Shown here: one piece after another, positions 27,507 through 37,842 of the stretch
Numbering within the stretch: position 1 is the first letter of the stretch
How the letters are laid out: the number at the start of each line of letters is the position of its first letter
Origin: Lachnospiraceae bacterium
GTDB lineage: Bacteria > Bacillota > Clostridia > Lachnospirales > Lachnospiraceae
NCBI GenBank assembly: GCA_028689655.1
Contig: JAQVCT010000010.1
Span: 41,712 to 105,711, forward strand
Reading direction: 5' to 3'
Length of the DNA stretch: 64,000 nucleotides
Program-made: the position numbers and the translations under genes
Notes under the pieces: generated by a model
Database searches by the model: none
Told to the model about the DNA's origin: nothing
Seen by the model: the letters and a program-made list of their open reading frames with translations, nothing else

Positions 27507-28589
27507 TTAAATATTAGCTTCCTCGAATGCTTTCATGAATGCAACTAATTTCTCAACGCCCTCTTTTGGCATTGCATTGTAGATGCTTGCTCTCATACCA
27601 CCAACGGTACGATGTCCTTTTAAGCTTTCAAGTCCGGCAGCTTTTGCTTCTTTTACAAATTTGGCATCCAATTCATCACTGCCTGTGACAAACGGTACAT
27701 TCATAAGGGAACGATCTTCTTTTCTGACTGTTCCTTTGAAAAGTTTACTCTGGTCAAGGAAATCATATAAGAGCTTTGCTTTTTCTTCATTGCGGGCTTT
27801 CATCACTTCAAGTCCACCCATCTTTTTCAGCCATTTGAACACTTTTCCACAGATATAGATGCCGTAGCAGGGCGGTGTGTTGTATAGAGAATCCGCGTCT
27901 GCCTGTGTCTTATATTTTAACATGGTAGGGGTTCCCGGCAATACATCGTCTGTGATGAGATCTTCTCTGATAATGACGATTACCACACCTGCAGGTCCTA
28001 CATTCTTCTGCACGCCACCGTAGATGACACCATATTTTGTCACATCCACCGGTTCTGATAAGAAACAGGAGGAAACATCCGCTACCAGTGTTTTTCCTTT
28101 TGTATTTGGTAAAGTCTTATATTTGGTTCCATAGATGGTGTTATTCTCACATATGTATACATAATCTGCGTTTTCTGAAATTGGCAGGTCAGAGCAATCT
28201 GGAATATAAGAAAATGTCTGATCTTCCGAGGAAGCGATTTTATTTGCTTTTCCATACATGCAGGCTTCCTGATATGCTTTCTTAGCCCACTGTCCTGTGA
28301 TAATATAATCAGCCACACCATTTTTCATCAGGTTCATAGGAATTGCAGCAAACTGCTGGCTGGCTCCACCCTGTAAAAATAATACTTTATAATTATCAGG
28401 AATGTTCATAAGCTCTCTCAAGTCTGATTCTGCTTCTTTAATAATAGAATCATAAGTCTTAGATCGATGACTCATCTCCATAACAGACATTCCGCATCCC
28501 TTATAATCTAACATCTCATCTGCAGCTTCTTTTAATACTTCTTCAGGCAAAACTGCTGGTCCTGCTGAAAAGTTGTAAACTCTACTCAC
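27507..28589 (-). CDS. serC: Phosphoserine aminotransferase
   Basis: PLP enzyme converting phosphohydroxypyruvate to phosphoserine. I start it at GTG (28589), giving SRVYNFSAGPAVLPEEVLKE and 360 residues, the usual length. A strong AGGAGG lies eight bases before this codon, while the longer frame from 28631 would add 14 unlike residues. The PLP lysine region is YGGVQKNVGPAGVV, and GGMRASIYNAM is typical of the C-terminal part. A promoter precedes it and serA follows. Confidence 0.95.
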   Translation of the reverse strand: MSRVYNFSAGPAVLPEEVLKEAADEMLDYKGCGMSVMEMSHRSKTYDSIIKEAESDLRELMNIPDNYKVLFLQGGASQQFAAIPMNLMKNGVADYIITGQWAKKAYQEACMYGKANKIASSEDQTFSYIPDCSDLPISENADYVYICENNTIYGTKYKTLPNTKGKTLVADVSSCFLSEPVDVTKYGVIYGGVQKNVGPAGVVIVIIREDLITDDVLPGTPTMLKYKTQADADSLYNTPPCYGIYICGKVFKWLKKMGGLEVMKARNEEKAKLLYDFLDQSKLFKGTVRKEDRSLMNVPFVTGSDELDAKFVKEAKAAGLESLKGHRTVGGMRASIYNAMPKEGVEKLVAFMKAFEEANI

Positions 28590-28672
28590 GGCTTCTTCCT
28601 CCTGGATTCCTCTTCTACATTCACTTCTCATTTTTTATGAATGCATTTATTAATTTTTTAAACTTAGAACCT

Positions 28673-28701
28673 ATTCTACATTTTCTATTTTTATTAGTCA
28701 A
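28673..28701 (-). promoter_or_regulatory. serC-serA promoter
   Basis: On the minus strand TTGACT (28701-28696) and TAGAAT (28678-28673) are exactly 17 bases apart, about 85 bases before the serC GTG. Confidence 0.75.
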
Positions 28702-28734
28702 TACTTTTGTAATTTAAAGTGATAATTTTGCACC

Positions 28735-30168
28735 TTAATAAAACATAATCACAGGTGTTCCGATCTCTGCCATGTCATACAATTGTTTCATGACATCATA
28801 AGGGGTATTAATACATCCGTGGGAACCATTTTTCTCATAGATGCTCCCTCCGAACTGCTTGCGCCAGGAAGCGTCATGGATACCGATGCCGCCATTTACC
28901 GGCATCCAGAAATTCACGTGGGAGGCATATCCCGGTCCCCGCAGGATTCTGTTCTTCTGCTTGGCATAGACATAGCAGACTCTCTCCGGCGTCCCTCTTC
29001 CCCTGGATGTATTTCCTGTCACCACCGGGGTCTCCAGTTTCAGCGTTCCATTCTCATAGTAATACATGGTCTGATTGGTCATGTCTATCTCAATGTAAGT
29101 AGTGCCAATATCATCTGTCCCCTGCTTTCTGGCGGTGACTGTATATTCCGGTGTGCGATCCGCCTCATTATGCTGGGTAAAGGCATCTATCAGATATTCC
29201 ACTTCCGCCTTTTGATTCAATTGATTGCCATAGGTTCCGCCCTCAATGATGACCACATCACCCCTGGTGGTCTGAAATTGACGTTTGCCGCCGATGGTGT
29301 CATATTCCGCTGCCAGGCCGGCAATATATTCCTTTACCATCTCCTGATCCAATATAAGACTGCCATCTTCATCCAGCACGAACTGATCATTCTCATCCTT
29401 GGTGATCCAGTCAGCCACCGTGGCGGAATCCAGATTTTCGATGGTATCCCCGAAGAGATATCTCACATGAAAATCCTGAAATGTCTTTACTTTATCCCAC
29501 AAAGTGTAGATATCCTGCATTTCCCGGGTGATGGGAACATCCTCATAGCACGCTTCCTCCTCCAGATCGATCTGATGCTCATAATTGATAATGGCGGTGG
29601 ACACTTTTTGATAGACCTTGTCTCTGTCTATGATCTGCCTGGTATTGTCAAAGAGCGCATAGCCTTCCGGCGACTCCACGATCTTCACCTGTGGTATGGT
29701 ATTGATGGTATCCTGTTTCATAAAAGCATACTCTGACAGGCACTTTTCCAGCAATTCTGTATTATAAGAAATCACAGGTATCAGTACCTGTGATTTACTC
29801 TTTAACAGATTTCTGCCCCAGAGATATGGATTCTGGTTCTCTTTCATATTCTCCAGCGGTGTCAGATAATCCTCCTGGTATTGAATACTGTTAAGATCCA
29901 GTGTCTCTGTTTCGTCATTCCTTCCCAGAATGGTCAATGTCTTCCCGCCATCCGCAGACAGTAATTCCTCATTGATCTCATTCACTGACTTTCCCGTGCA
30001 GTAGACCCCATTCACCCATGTCCCAAAGCTAAAACTTTCCTGATAGTAAAGGGCAAGTGCTATATAGGTTATGGAACATAGGAGAATGGGCGTTATCATG
30101 CCCACAGTGAGAAAATATTTTCCATTTCCTCTATGCTTTTTCGTACGCCTTTTCATATGATTTTTCAT
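28735..30168 (-). CDS. L,D-transpeptidase with YkuD domain
   Basis: A membrane-anchored peptidoglycan cross-linking enzyme of 477 residues. A basic N-terminus and one transmembrane helix (about 20-42) place the rest outside. Residues about 90-310 look like peptidoglycan-binding/PG_binding_4-type sequence. The C-terminal YkuD domain (about 355-477) has the catalytic signature GIGIHDASW and SHGCINTPYDVM with the active cysteine. It is 19 bases after ilvB but has no metabolic link to it; read-through is possible. Confidence 0.92.
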   Translation of the reverse strand: MKNHMKRRTKKHRGNGKYFLTVGMITPILLCSITYIALALYYQESFSFGTWVNGVYCTGKSVNEINEELLSADGGKTLTILGRNDETETLDLNSIQYQEDYLTPLENMKENQNPYLWGRNLLKSKSQVLIPVISYNTELLEKCLSEYAFMKQDTINTIPQVKIVESPEGYALFDNTRQIIDRDKVYQKVSTAIINYEHQIDLEEEACYEDVPITREMQDIYTLWDKVKTFQDFHVRYLFGDTIENLDSATVADWITKDENDQFVLDEDGSLILDQEMVKEYIAGLAAEYDTIGGKRQFQTTRGDVVIIEGGTYGNQLNQKAEVEYLIDAFTQHNEADRTPEYTVTARKQGTDDIGTTYIEIDMTNQTMYYYENGTLKLETPVVTGNTSRGRGTPERVCYVYAKQKNRILRGPGYASHVNFWMPVNGGIGIHDASWRKQFGGSIYEKNGSHGCINTPYDVMKQLYDMAEIGTPVIMFY

Positions 30169-30186
30169 AGGTACTATACTTTCTGT

Positions 30187-31863
30187 TTATTGTTTATCCA
30201 GATCATCCTCATCAAAGGCTTCACTGATGGCCGTACCTGGTGATACCATAGGAAATACCTTGTCGTCTTCCTCGATCACACAATCGAGAACCACAGGTTT
30301 CTTCAATGCGATAGCCCTTTCCATGGCAGGTCCCACCTCTTCTCTCCTGGTTATACGGACTGCCTCGCATCCTAACCCTTCTGCTACTTTCACAAAGTCT
30401 ACTTTGTCTTCCAGAACGGTGTTGGAATATCTGTGGTCATAGAACAGGGTCTGCCACTGTCTGACCATGCCCAGCACATGATTATTAATCACTACCTGGA
30501 TGATAGGGATATGATATCTGCTGGCTGTGGCAAGTTCATTCATGTTCATACGGAAACATCCGTCCCCTGCAATGTTGACACATACTTTATCTGGATTACC
30601 CATCTTGGCACCGATGCAGGCACCTAAACCGTATCCCATGGTACCAAGACCGCCTGATGACAGGAATGTCCTTGGCTTCGTGTAATGATAATACTGTGCC
30701 GCCCACATCTGATGCTGCCCCACATCCGTGGAAATAATTGCCTCCCCCTTTGTGACACGGTGGATTTCCTCGATGATATAGGGACAGGTCAGTTTGTCCT
30801 GGGCATACTTCAGTGGATAAGCCTCTTTCATTTCTCTGATGTGAGCAGTCCATTCCGGATGTTCCTGCTGTGGCAGCTCTGCCAATATATCCGTTAAGAC
30901 TTCTTTCATGTCTCCCACCACGGAAGCGGTAGTCTTGATATTCTTATTGATCTCCGCTGCATCAATGTCGATATGTAAGATCTTTGCATTATTTGCAAAT
31001 TTTTTCGCATTTCCTGTCACACGGTCTGAGAATCTCGCCCCCAGTGCCACCAGCAGATCACACTGACTCACGCCGAAGTTGGAAGTCTTTGTCCCGTGCA
31101 TGCCGATCATACCTGTATACAGCGGATCATTTCCGTCGAAAGCTCCTTTTCCCATGAGGGTGTCGCACACCGGTGCGTCGATTCTTCTGGCAAAAGCCGC
31201 CACCTGCTCAGAAGCACCCGAGATGATTGCTCCACCGCCCAGATAGATGTATGGTTTCTTTGCCTTTTTGATCAGTTCAATGGCTTTTGTAATGTCTTCT
31301 TTCGTATATTTCTTCTCTAAGACCTCAGCCTTAATTTCCATGGGTGTATATTCACACATATTTGCCGTGACATCCTTCGTGACATCCACGAGAACAGGTC
31401 CAGGACGTCCGGATCTGGCAATCTTAAAAGCTTTTCGAATGGTCTTTGCAAGATTCTTCACATCTTTTACAATATAACCGTGTTTCGTGATAGGCATGGT
31501 GACCCCTGCGATATCTACTTCCTGAAAGGTATCTTTGCCCAGCAGTGGCAGCACTACATTGGCTGTTATAGCTACCATGGGCACAGAATCCATATATGCC
31601 GTAGCGATACCTGTTACCAGGTTAGTCGCTCCCGGTCCGCTGGTTGCCAGACATACCCCTACTTTTCCGGTAGAACGGGCATATCCATCCGCTGCATGGC
31701 TTGCACCCTGCTCATGAGAAGTTAAAATATGTGTTATCTCATTACTATGCTTATACAACGCATCATATACATTTAAAATAGTTCCCCCCGGATACCCAAA
31801 TACAGTATCCACGCCTTGTTCCTTCAAACATTCTACAATAATTTCTGATCCCGTTAATTGCAT
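30187..31863 (-). CDS. ilvB: Acetolactate synthase, large subunit
   Basis: Makes acetolactate or acetohydroxybutyrate from pyruvate, the first common step of valine/leucine/isoleucine synthesis, with thiamine diphosphate. The 558-residue protein has VFGYPGGTILNVYDAL, the catalytic glutamate in TSHEQGASHAADGYAR and the ThDP-binding GDGCFRMNMNELATA...VINNHVLG. The regulatory subunit gene ilvN is not in the window. It follows ilvD closely (44-base gap). Confidence 0.96.
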   Translation of the reverse strand: MQLTGSEIIVECLKEQGVDTVFGYPGGTILNVYDALYKHSNEITHILTSHEQGASHAADGYARSTGKVGVCLATSGPGATNLVTGIATAYMDSVPMVAITANVVLPLLGKDTFQEVDIAGVTMPITKHGYIVKDVKNLAKTIRKAFKIARSGRPGPVLVDVTKDVTANMCEYTPMEIKAEVLEKKYTKEDITKAIELIKKAKKPYIYLGGGAIISGASEQVAAFARRIDAPVCDTLMGKGAFDGNDPLYTGMIGMHGTKTSNFGVSQCDLLVALGARFSDRVTGNAKKFANNAKILHIDIDAAEINKNIKTTASVVGDMKEVLTDILAELPQQEHPEWTAHIREMKEAYPLKYAQDKLTCPYIIEEIHRVTKGEAIISTDVGQHQMWAAQYYHYTKPRTFLSSGGLGTMGYGLGACIGAKMGNPDKVCVNIAGDGCFRMNMNELATASRYHIPIIQVVINNHVLGMVRQWQTLFYDHRYSNTVLEDKVDFVKVAEGLGCEAVRITRREEVGPAMERAIALKKPVVLDCVIEEDDKVFPMVSPGTAISEAFDEDDLDKQ

Positions 31864-31907
31864 CTGTCTATACCCTTTTCCTTCTTCATTCTTAGTCCGA
31901 TATCTCT

Positions 31908-33581
31908 TTACTTTGTCTCCGGCACCTGTAAAATTGCACCGTTGGTACCGCTTGTGACCATAGCGCGGTATCTGGACAGATATCCCGTGGTTACCCCTGG
32001 TTCTCTGGGTGTCCAGTTCTCTCTTCTCTTCGCCATCTCCTCCTCAGATACTTTTGCATTTAAAGTGTTTGCAGGAATATTGATCTCGATCATATCCCCT
32101 TCCTGAATCAATGCGATGGGTCCGCCTACAGCGGCCTCCGGAGATACATGTCCGATAGACGCCCCCCGGGAAGCACCAGAGAAACGACCATCTGTGATCA
32201 GAGCAACGCTGGAGCCAAGTCCCATTCCGGCAATGGCTGAGGTAGGATTCAGCATCTCTCTCATGCCCGGTCCTCCTTTTGGTCCTTCATAGCGGATCAC
32301 CACCACATCTCCTGCCACGATCTTTCCATTCTTGATAGCTTCGATGGCATCTTCCTCACAGTCATAGACTCTTGCCGGCCCTGTATGCTCCATCATCTCC
32401 GGAGCCACTGCAGAACGTTTTACCACACTTCCTGCCGGAGCAATATTTCCTTTTAATACAGCGATACCGCCTGTCTTACTGTATGGATTATCAATGGGTC
32501 TGATGACTTCCGGATCTCGATTAACACAGCCTTTGATATTCTCTGCAATGGTCTTACCAGTTGCAGTGATCAGATCTGTATCAAGTAAGCCTTTCTTATC
32601 CAGTTCATTCATCACCGCATAGACACCCCCCGCCTCATTCAGGTCTTCCATGTAAGTAGGACCTGCCGGTGCAAGGTGACAAAGGTTCGGTGTCTTTTCG
32701 CTCAGTTCATTGGCGATATCAAGATCGATATCCACCCCTGCCTCATGGGCGATGGCTGGTAAATGTAACATGGAATTGGTGGAACATCCCAGTGCCATAT
32801 CTACCACAAGTGCATTCATAAATGCTTTCTCTGTCATGATGTCTCTGGGCTTGATATCCTTTTCCAATAATTCCATGATCTTCATGCCGGCATGCTTTGC
32901 AAGTCGAATACGCTCTGAATAAACAGCGGGAATAGTTCCGTTTCCACGTAATCCCATACCGATTGCCTCCGTGAGACAGTTCATGCTGTTGGCTGTATAC
33001 ATACCGGAGCAGGAACCACAGGTGGGACATACTTTTTCTTCGTATTCTTCCAGTTCCTCCTTGCTCATGGTGCCAGCCGCCACGCTTCCCACAGCCTCGA
33101 ACATACTGGATAAGCTTCTCTTCCTGCCATGTACATGACCCGCCAGCATGGGTCCTCCCGACACAAATACGGTAGGAATATTCAGACGTGCAGCCGCCAT
33201 CAGAAGTCCAGGCACATTCTTATCGCAGTTAGGTACACATACCAGACCGTCAAATCCATGAGCAAGTGCCATACATTCTGTGCTGTCGGCGATAAGATCT
33301 CTGGTGACCAGTGAATATTTCATACCTACGTGTCCCATGGCGATACCGTCACAGACTGCAATTGCCGGAAATACTACAGGTGTTCCGCCAGCCATAGCCA
33401 CTCCCATCTTCACAGCTTCCACAATTTTATCAAGATTCATGTGTCCTGGTACGATTTCATTGTATGAGCTTACAATACCAATCAGTGGACGTTCTCTTTC
33501 CTCTTTTGTATAACCTAATGCATTGAACAGGGATCTGTGTGGTGCCTGCTGGGTACCGGTTTTTACTGAATCACTTCTCAT
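31908..33581 (-). CDS. ilvD: Dihydroxy-acid dehydratase
   Basis: Fe-S dehydratase forming the 2-oxo acids of valine and isoleucine. The 557-residue protein has the cluster cysteines in [16 protein letters not shown] and [22 protein letters not shown], and the C-terminal [27 protein letters not shown]. The start has AAGAAGG nearby. Immediately upstream is a tandem-repeat leader with a possible short ORF. It should be co-transcribed with ilvB. Confidence 0.97.
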   Translation of the reverse strand: MRSDSVKTGTQQAPHRSLFNALGYTKEERERPLIGIVSSYNEIVPGHMNLDKIVEAVKMGVAMAGGTPVVFPAIAVCDGIAMGHVGMKYSLVTRDLIADSTECMALAHGFDGLVCVPNCDKNVPGLLMAAARLNIPTVFVSGGPMLAGHVHGRKRSLSSMFEAVGSVAAGTMSKEELEEYEEKVCPTCGSCSGMYTANSMNCLTEAIGMGLRGNGTIPAVYSERIRLAKHAGMKIMELLEKDIKPRDIMTEKAFMNALVVDMALGCSTNSMLHLPAIAHEAGVDIDLDIANELSEKTPNLCHLAPAGPTYMEDLNEAGGVYAVMNELDKKGLLDTDLITATGKTIAENIKGCVNRDPEVIRPIDNPYSKTGGIAVLKGNIAPAGSVVKRSAVAPEMMEHTGPARVYDCEEDAIEAIKNGKIVAGDVVVIRYEGPKGGPGMREMLNPTSAIAGMGLGSSVALITDGRFSGASRGASIGHVSPEAAVGGPIALIQEGDMIEINIPANTLNAKVSEEEMAKRRENWTPREPGVTTGYLSRYRAMVTSGTNGAILQVPETK

Positions 33582-33609
33582 TTTGATTACCTTCTTTTCT
33601 TTATTTTCT

Positions 33610-33693
33610 TTATTTCCATTTCTTTATTTCCATTTTTATTTCCATTTTTATTTCCATTTTTATTTCCATTTTTATTTCCATTTTTATTTTCAT
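33610..33693 (-). CDS. Possible repeat leader peptide before ilvD (MEIK repeats)
   Basis: A minus-strand frame of 27 codons reads MKIK, then five MEIK units, then KWK and a stop. The DNA is a 12-bp tandem repeat (ATGGAAATAAAA), so each repeat equals four codons with one ATA isoleucine codon. It ends 28 bases before the ilvD ATG. There is no clear Shine-Dalgarno. Directly upstream (33694-33723) is a 15-bp unit present twice that reads ATG AAT AAA TAA GAA. It may be a BCAA-sensing leader peptide or a simple expandable repeat; translation is unproven. Confidence 0.35.
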   Translation of the reverse strand: MKIKMEIKMEIKMEIKMEIKMEIKKWK

Positions 33694-33723
33694 TTCTTAT
33701 TTATTCATTTCTTATTTATTCAT
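33694..33723 (-). repeat. Two 15-bp direct repeats upstream of the MEIK frame
   Basis: Two adjacent perfect copies of TTCTTATTTATTCAT (plus strand) join the 12-bp repeats of the ilvD leader. On the minus strand each has an ATG and, after two codons, a TAA. Confidence 0.85.
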
Positions 33724-33804
33724 TGGTTTATTATTTATTTCATTCTTTGTCTTATTTGTCCCTATATGTCTATCTGCTGATTTATCCTTTTTCCAATGAA
33801 CATT

Positions 33805-34881
33805 CTAGGATATCATCCCTTTTGGAAACAGCTTTTTTTCTATAGGTATCATAACATAATTACATAAAATTAACAAAATAAATGCATAGACATAGGCATG
33901 TAAGGGTGTAGCGATCTGCAGGGACAGTCCCAGCAGGGAGAGAACGCATGGGATCAATGTCTTCATGACGGTCTCATTGCCACAGAATGCCAGTGTATGT
34001 CTTCCCAGTTCATGGAACAATGGAATCCGCTGAAGCCACAATGCCAACACAATATGGAATACAATGATTATCAATGCGATAAAAATCGGGTATGTCCATT
34101 TGATCAAGGGAAGCTTTGCGAATAGCGGATAAATAGTAAAGTAATCCTGTCTTCCAAAAAACGTCAATACCGTGACAGGTAATACCATTGCTCCCACGAC
34201 GGCTGATATTATCAGCGTCATACCCTTATTTTTGTGATATTGACTCAGCCAGTTCTCAATGCTGATGTGACTCAGCCAGTCAAAAGAAAAAGCTCCCAGT
34301 GTAAAGAAAAATAAATAGTATAGGGCACTGTCAATATTGAAAAACCATCTGGGAGTGTCGGTGGCATCAAAAGGTAACAGATTCGCCGCCAGGCCATAGA
34401 TCACAAAGCTGATCAAAAGCACAATTCCCGCTTTCCGGGTAAACTTCCACAATATGCCAAACAGGAGGCTTACCACGAACAGACATGGCAGAAACCACAA
34501 TGCCGGTGCGAACAGTTGGTTGCGTATTCCAAATACCATCTGTTTGATCAGCGGAAGTACCTCTCTGATTCCTCTGTTTTCCTGTATGACAATAATAACA
34601 ATATTCAACATGGAGTAGATAAAATAGGGAAGTAACAGATGCCTGATCTGGTTCTTACCATATTGAAATAAGGATTGCTTTTGTAAAGTTCGTACCGCAA
34701 AACATCCCGATACGAAAAAGAAAAGCTGAATCACATACATGCATGCAAATTTATAAATATTCCCGGCACCATTCAGAAAATGTGCAATGTAAATGGTATA
34801 GATTCCCAGAAATTTCAAGGTATCCAGCCATTCAATTCTATTTTTATTCGTTGGAACCGTATTTACTGCCGTAGTTTCCAT
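33805..34881 (-). CDS. Acyltransferase 3 family membrane protein
   Basis: A 358-residue polytopic inner-membrane protein with about ten helices. The start region RIEWLDTLKFLGIYTIYIAHFLN and the histidine after IYI match the Acyl_transf_3 family, whose members O-acetylate surface sugars or peptidoglycan. The acceptor is unknown. It lies between leuB and ilvD on the same strand, out of pathway context. The Shine-Dalgarno (AGAGGAG) is very close to the ATG, so the start may be slightly different. Confidence 0.85.
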   Translation of the reverse strand: METTAVNTVPTNKNRIEWLDTLKFLGIYTIYIAHFLNGAGNIYKFACMYVIQLFFFVSGCFAVRTLQKQSLFQYGKNQIRHLLLPYFIYSMLNIVIIVIQENRGIREVLPLIKQMVFGIRNQLFAPALWFLPCLFVVSLLFGILWKFTRKAGIVLLISFVIYGLAANLLPFDATDTPRWFFNIDSALYYLFFFTLGAFSFDWLSHISIENWLSQYHKNKGMTLIISAVVGAMVLPVTVLTFFGRQDYFTIYPLFAKLPLIKWTYPIFIALIIIVFHIVLALWLQRIPLFHELGRHTLAFCGNETVMKTLIPCVLSLLGLSLQIATPLHAYVYAFILLILCNYVMIPIEKKLFPKGMIS

Positions 34882-34926
34882 CCATTCTCCTCTAAATAAT
34901 ACCTACGGCTTACACGTTCGGTATCA

Positions 34927-36009
34927 TTACACTCTTTCTGCTAATAATTCGCCCATCTTCCTGCATCCTACTTTGGTACATCCCTCAGACATAATATCCA
35001 CGGTGCGATATCCTTCTTTCAATACCTGTTTCACAGCATTGTCTATGGCATCCGCTTCCTTGTCCATGTCAAAGGTATAACGTAACATCATGGATGCGGA
35101 TAATACAGTGGCGATGGGATTGGCGATATCCTGTCCTGCGATGTCCGGTGCTGACCCATGACTCGGCTCATAGAGACCGAACTTTGTGTCATTCAGGCTG
35201 GCTGATGCCAGCATACCAATAGATCCTGTTACCATGCTCGCCTCATCTGACAAAATATCCCCGAACATATTCTCCGTGAGAATCACATCGAACTGGGCAG
35301 GATCTCTTACCAGCTGCATGGCGCAGTTGTCCACCAGCATGTGTTCCAGCGTAACTTCCGGATAATCCTTTGCCACCTCATTGACTACTGCTCTCCATAA
35401 CCTGGAGGAATCCAGCACATTGGCTTTATCAACACTGGTCACTTTTTTTCTGCGTTTCATTGCAATGTCAAATCCTTTGATAGCGATACGTCTGATCTCG
35501 TTCTCATCATAGGTCAGAGTGTCAATTGCTTTTCGTACACCATTTTCTTCCACAGTTTTCCTGTCACCGAAATATAAGCCACCTGTAAGTTCTCTCATGA
35601 TCATCATATCAAAGCCTGCAGCACTGATTTCCTCCTTCAGGGGACATGCTGCTGATAACTCATCATATAATACAGCCGGACGTAAGTTTGCAAAAAGATT
35701 CAATGCTTTTCTGATTGCCAGAAGTCCTGCTTCCGGTCTGAGATTTGGTGCCAGCTTATACCATGGGGAAGTGGAGGTGTTGCCACCAATGGAGCCCATC
35801 AGCACGGCATCTGCTGCTTTTGCATCTGCCACCGCCTCATCGGTGAGCGGTACACCGTGCACATCGATGGAAGCCCCGCCCATCAATATATCTTTATATT
35901 GCATCTTATGTCCATATTTCTCTGCCACTGCGTCTAATACGCGCTTTGCCTCTGTTACGATCTCAGGCCCTATACCATCTCCAGGTATACATACAATATT
36001 TAAGTTCAT
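34927..36009 (-). CDS. leuB: 3-isopropylmalate dehydrogenase
   Basis: Third enzyme of leucine synthesis, decarboxylating 3-isopropylmalate with NAD+. The 360-residue protein opens [15 protein letters not shown] and has MGSIGG, the substrate arginines in [12 protein letters not shown] and FANLRPA, and the signature [33 protein letters not shown] precedes the ATG. leuA, leuC and leuD are not in the window. Confidence 0.96.
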   Translation of the reverse strand: MNLNIVCIPGDGIGPEIVTEAKRVLDAVAEKYGHKMQYKDILMGGASIDVHGVPLTDEAVADAKAADAVLMGSIGGNTSTSPWYKLAPNLRPEAGLLAIRKALNLFANLRPAVLYDELSAACPLKEEISAAGFDMMIMRELTGGLYFGDRKTVEENGVRKAIDTLTYDENEIRRIAIKGFDIAMKRRKKVTSVDKANVLDSSRLWRAVVNEVAKDYPEVTLEHMLVDNCAMQLVRDPAQFDVILTENMFGDILSDEASMVTGSIGMLASASLNDTKFGLYEPSHGSAPDIAGQDIANPIATVLSASMMLRYTFDMDKEADAIDNAVKQVLKEGYRTVDIMSEGCTKVGCRKMGELLAERV

Positions 36010-36196
36010 AAAAAGTTTCCTCCGAGTCTATGCACCACTATATATCATAAATATCAAAGTCTTTGTCATAAAAACTGCAAAATCTTTGACATTGACAGGT
36101 GTATCTTTTAGTTTCTATATAGTTTATCACATATTCCGCAAGGGTCATAATATTTTTTATTCATATATTGCATAACTTAAAGTTATTACAGTATAC

Positions 36197-36238
36197 AGAA
36201 AATCCACATTCATAAGCGAACGCCTATAAATGTGGATT
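36197..36238 (-). terminator. Terminator after yajC
   Basis: Ten-base arms AATCCACATT (36201-36210) and AATGTGGATT (36229-36238) with an 18-base loop. On the minus strand TTTTCTG follows, ending the vanY-tgt-yajC transcript before leuB. Confidence 0.7.
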
Positions 36239-36266
36239 GCAAGCCTTACTATCCAGTTATCTCTAC

Positions 36267-36578
36267 TTATTCTCCTGCGTTTGCTTTTTCTACCTGAGCA
36301 ACGGCTGTTTTCTGCATTGGAATACGGCAATTCTTGTTATTACCAAATTCAACAATAATGGTATCATCTGTAATATCAATAATAATGCCATAGAATCCGC
36401 TGTTTGTTAAAACGCTGTCACCTATTTCCATAGATGAAACCATAGCTGCCATTCTTTTCTGTTCTTTTTTCTGTGGACGAATCATCATAAAATAAATAAA
36501 CGCAATAATTAATACGATATAAACGACCATAACTACGCCTGCACTACCACTTGCTGCGGCACTCGCTAAAATTCCCAT
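36267..36578 (-). CDS. yajC: Preprotein translocase subunit YajC
   Basis: A 103-residue single-span membrane protein that associates with SecDF in protein export. It has one N-terminal helix (about 10-32), the diagnostic YFMMIRPQKKEQKRMAAMVSSMEIGDSVLTNSGFYGII and a short acidic end. AGGAGG precedes the ATG. It follows tgt, the common tgt-yajC order in bacteria. Confidence 0.95.
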   Translation of the reverse strand: MGILASAAASGSAGVVMVVYIVLIIAFIYFMMIRPQKKEQKRMAAMVSSMEIGDSVLTNSGFYGIIIDITDDTIIVEFGNNKNCRIPMQKTAVAQVEKANAGE

Positions 36579-36699
36579 TCTTAACTTCCTCCTAAATGTT
36601 TTTGACTCTATTGAACATAATACACAAAAATGCTGAAATCATCAAGCATTTTATATGGTTTTATGAATAATTTATAATTCCTTCATTCCCAGACCTTAC

Positions 36700-37830
36700 T
36701 TATTTCCCCTGCATCATACCTTCCAGTTTTTGCTTTTTATAGGTGGCAAAACGCCCTTCATCCAGCGCATCGCGAATCTCCGTCATCATGGTGTTGTAGA
36801 AATACAGGTTATGGAGCACGCATAGGCGCATACCCAGCATCTCTTTTGCTTTCAGTAAATGTCTCACATATCCTCTGGAATATCTTCTGCATGCAGGGCA
36901 CTGGCATCCCTCCTCGATGGGACGTTTGTCCAGTTCGTACTGTGCATTGAACAGATTGATCTTTCCCTGATTCGTATAGACATGTCCATGCCTTCCATTT
37001 CTGGAAGGATATACACAGTCAAAGAAATCCACGCCCCGCTCAACAGCCTCCAGAATATTGGCAGGGGTTCCCACACCCATGAGGTAGGTGGGCTTATTTT
37101 CGGGCAGATATGGCACAGTCTCTTCTATTATATGATACATCTCCTCATGGCTCTCTCCCACGGCGAGACCACCGATGGCATAGCCATCCAGGCTCATATC
37201 TGTGATTCTCTTGGCATGTTCAATTCGGATGTCCGGGAAAATAGCTCCCTGGTTAATGCCGAAAAGCAGTTGGTTCTGATTGATGGTGTCTTCCAGCGAA
37301 TTCAGACGCTTCATCTCCGTCTGGCATCTCGCCAGCCATCTGGTGGTCCTGTCCACAGAGTTCTGTACATATTCGCGCTCCGCTTTACTGGAGGGGCACT
37401 CATCAAAAGCCATGGCAATGGTGGATGCAAGATTGGACTGAATCTGCATACTTTCCTCCGGTCCCATAAAGATCTTGTGGCCATCAATGTGAGAGTTAAA
37501 ATAGACACCCTCCTCCTTGATCTTACGCAGTCCCGCAAGGGAAAATACTTGAAATCCCCCTGAATCCGTTAGGATTGGCTTATTCCATGACATGAACTCA
37601 TGCAGCCCTCCCATTTTCCGAATCACTTCATCACCGGTTCTCACATGTAAATGATAGGTGTTTGACAACTCCACCTGGGTTCCGATTCCTTCTAAATCTT
37701 CTGTGGAAACTGCTCCTTTAATGGCAGCCACTGTTCCTACATTCATAAAAACGGGGGTTTGAATCACACCATGTACCGTATGAAGCTCTCCTCGTTTCGC
37801 ATTTCCTTCTTTTCTTAATAATCGATACAT
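36700..37830 (-). CDS. tgt: tRNA-guanine transglycosylase
   Basis: Exchanges guanine-34 for the queuine precursor in tRNAs with GUN anticodons. The 376-residue protein has the substrate motif LTDSGGFQVFSLA (catalytic Asp region), MAFDECP, GINQGA, YAIGGLAVGES and the zinc site near the end (CQCPACRRYS..., HLL, H). AGGGAAGG lies before the ATG. It follows the VanY gene by 12 bases and precedes yajC. Confidence 0.96.
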   Translation of the reverse strand: MYRLLRKEGNAKRGELHTVHGVIQTPVFMNVGTVAAIKGAVSTEDLEGIGTQVELSNTYHLHVRTGDEVIRKMGGLHEFMSWNKPILTDSGGFQVFSLAGLRKIKEEGVYFNSHIDGHKIFMGPEESMQIQSNLASTIAMAFDECPSSKAEREYVQNSVDRTTRWLARCQTEMKRLNSLEDTINQNQLLFGINQGAIFPDIRIEHAKRITDMSLDGYAIGGLAVGESHEEMYHIIEETVPYLPENKPTYLMGVGTPANILEAVERGVDFFDCVYPSRNGRHGHVYTNQGKINLFNAQYELDKRPIEEGCQCPACRRYSRGYVRHLLKAKEMLGMRLCVLHNLYFYNTMMTEIRDALDEGRFATYKKQKLEGMMQGK

Positions 37831-37842
37831 AAAATACCTTCC

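Noticed and set aside
28783..29736. 317-residue plus-strand frame
   Set aside because: Antisense to the L,D-transpeptidase, which has clear catalytic motifs; no ribosome site or homology is visible.
33610..33723. CRISPR-like or transposon repeats
   Set aside because: The units are adjacent 12- and 15-bp low-complexity repeats without spacers; an expandable leader fits better.
30187..36009. T-box leaders before ilv/leu genes
   Set aside because: No T-box sequence (GGTGGNACCGCG type) was seen upstream of ilvD, ilvB or leuB on the minus strand.
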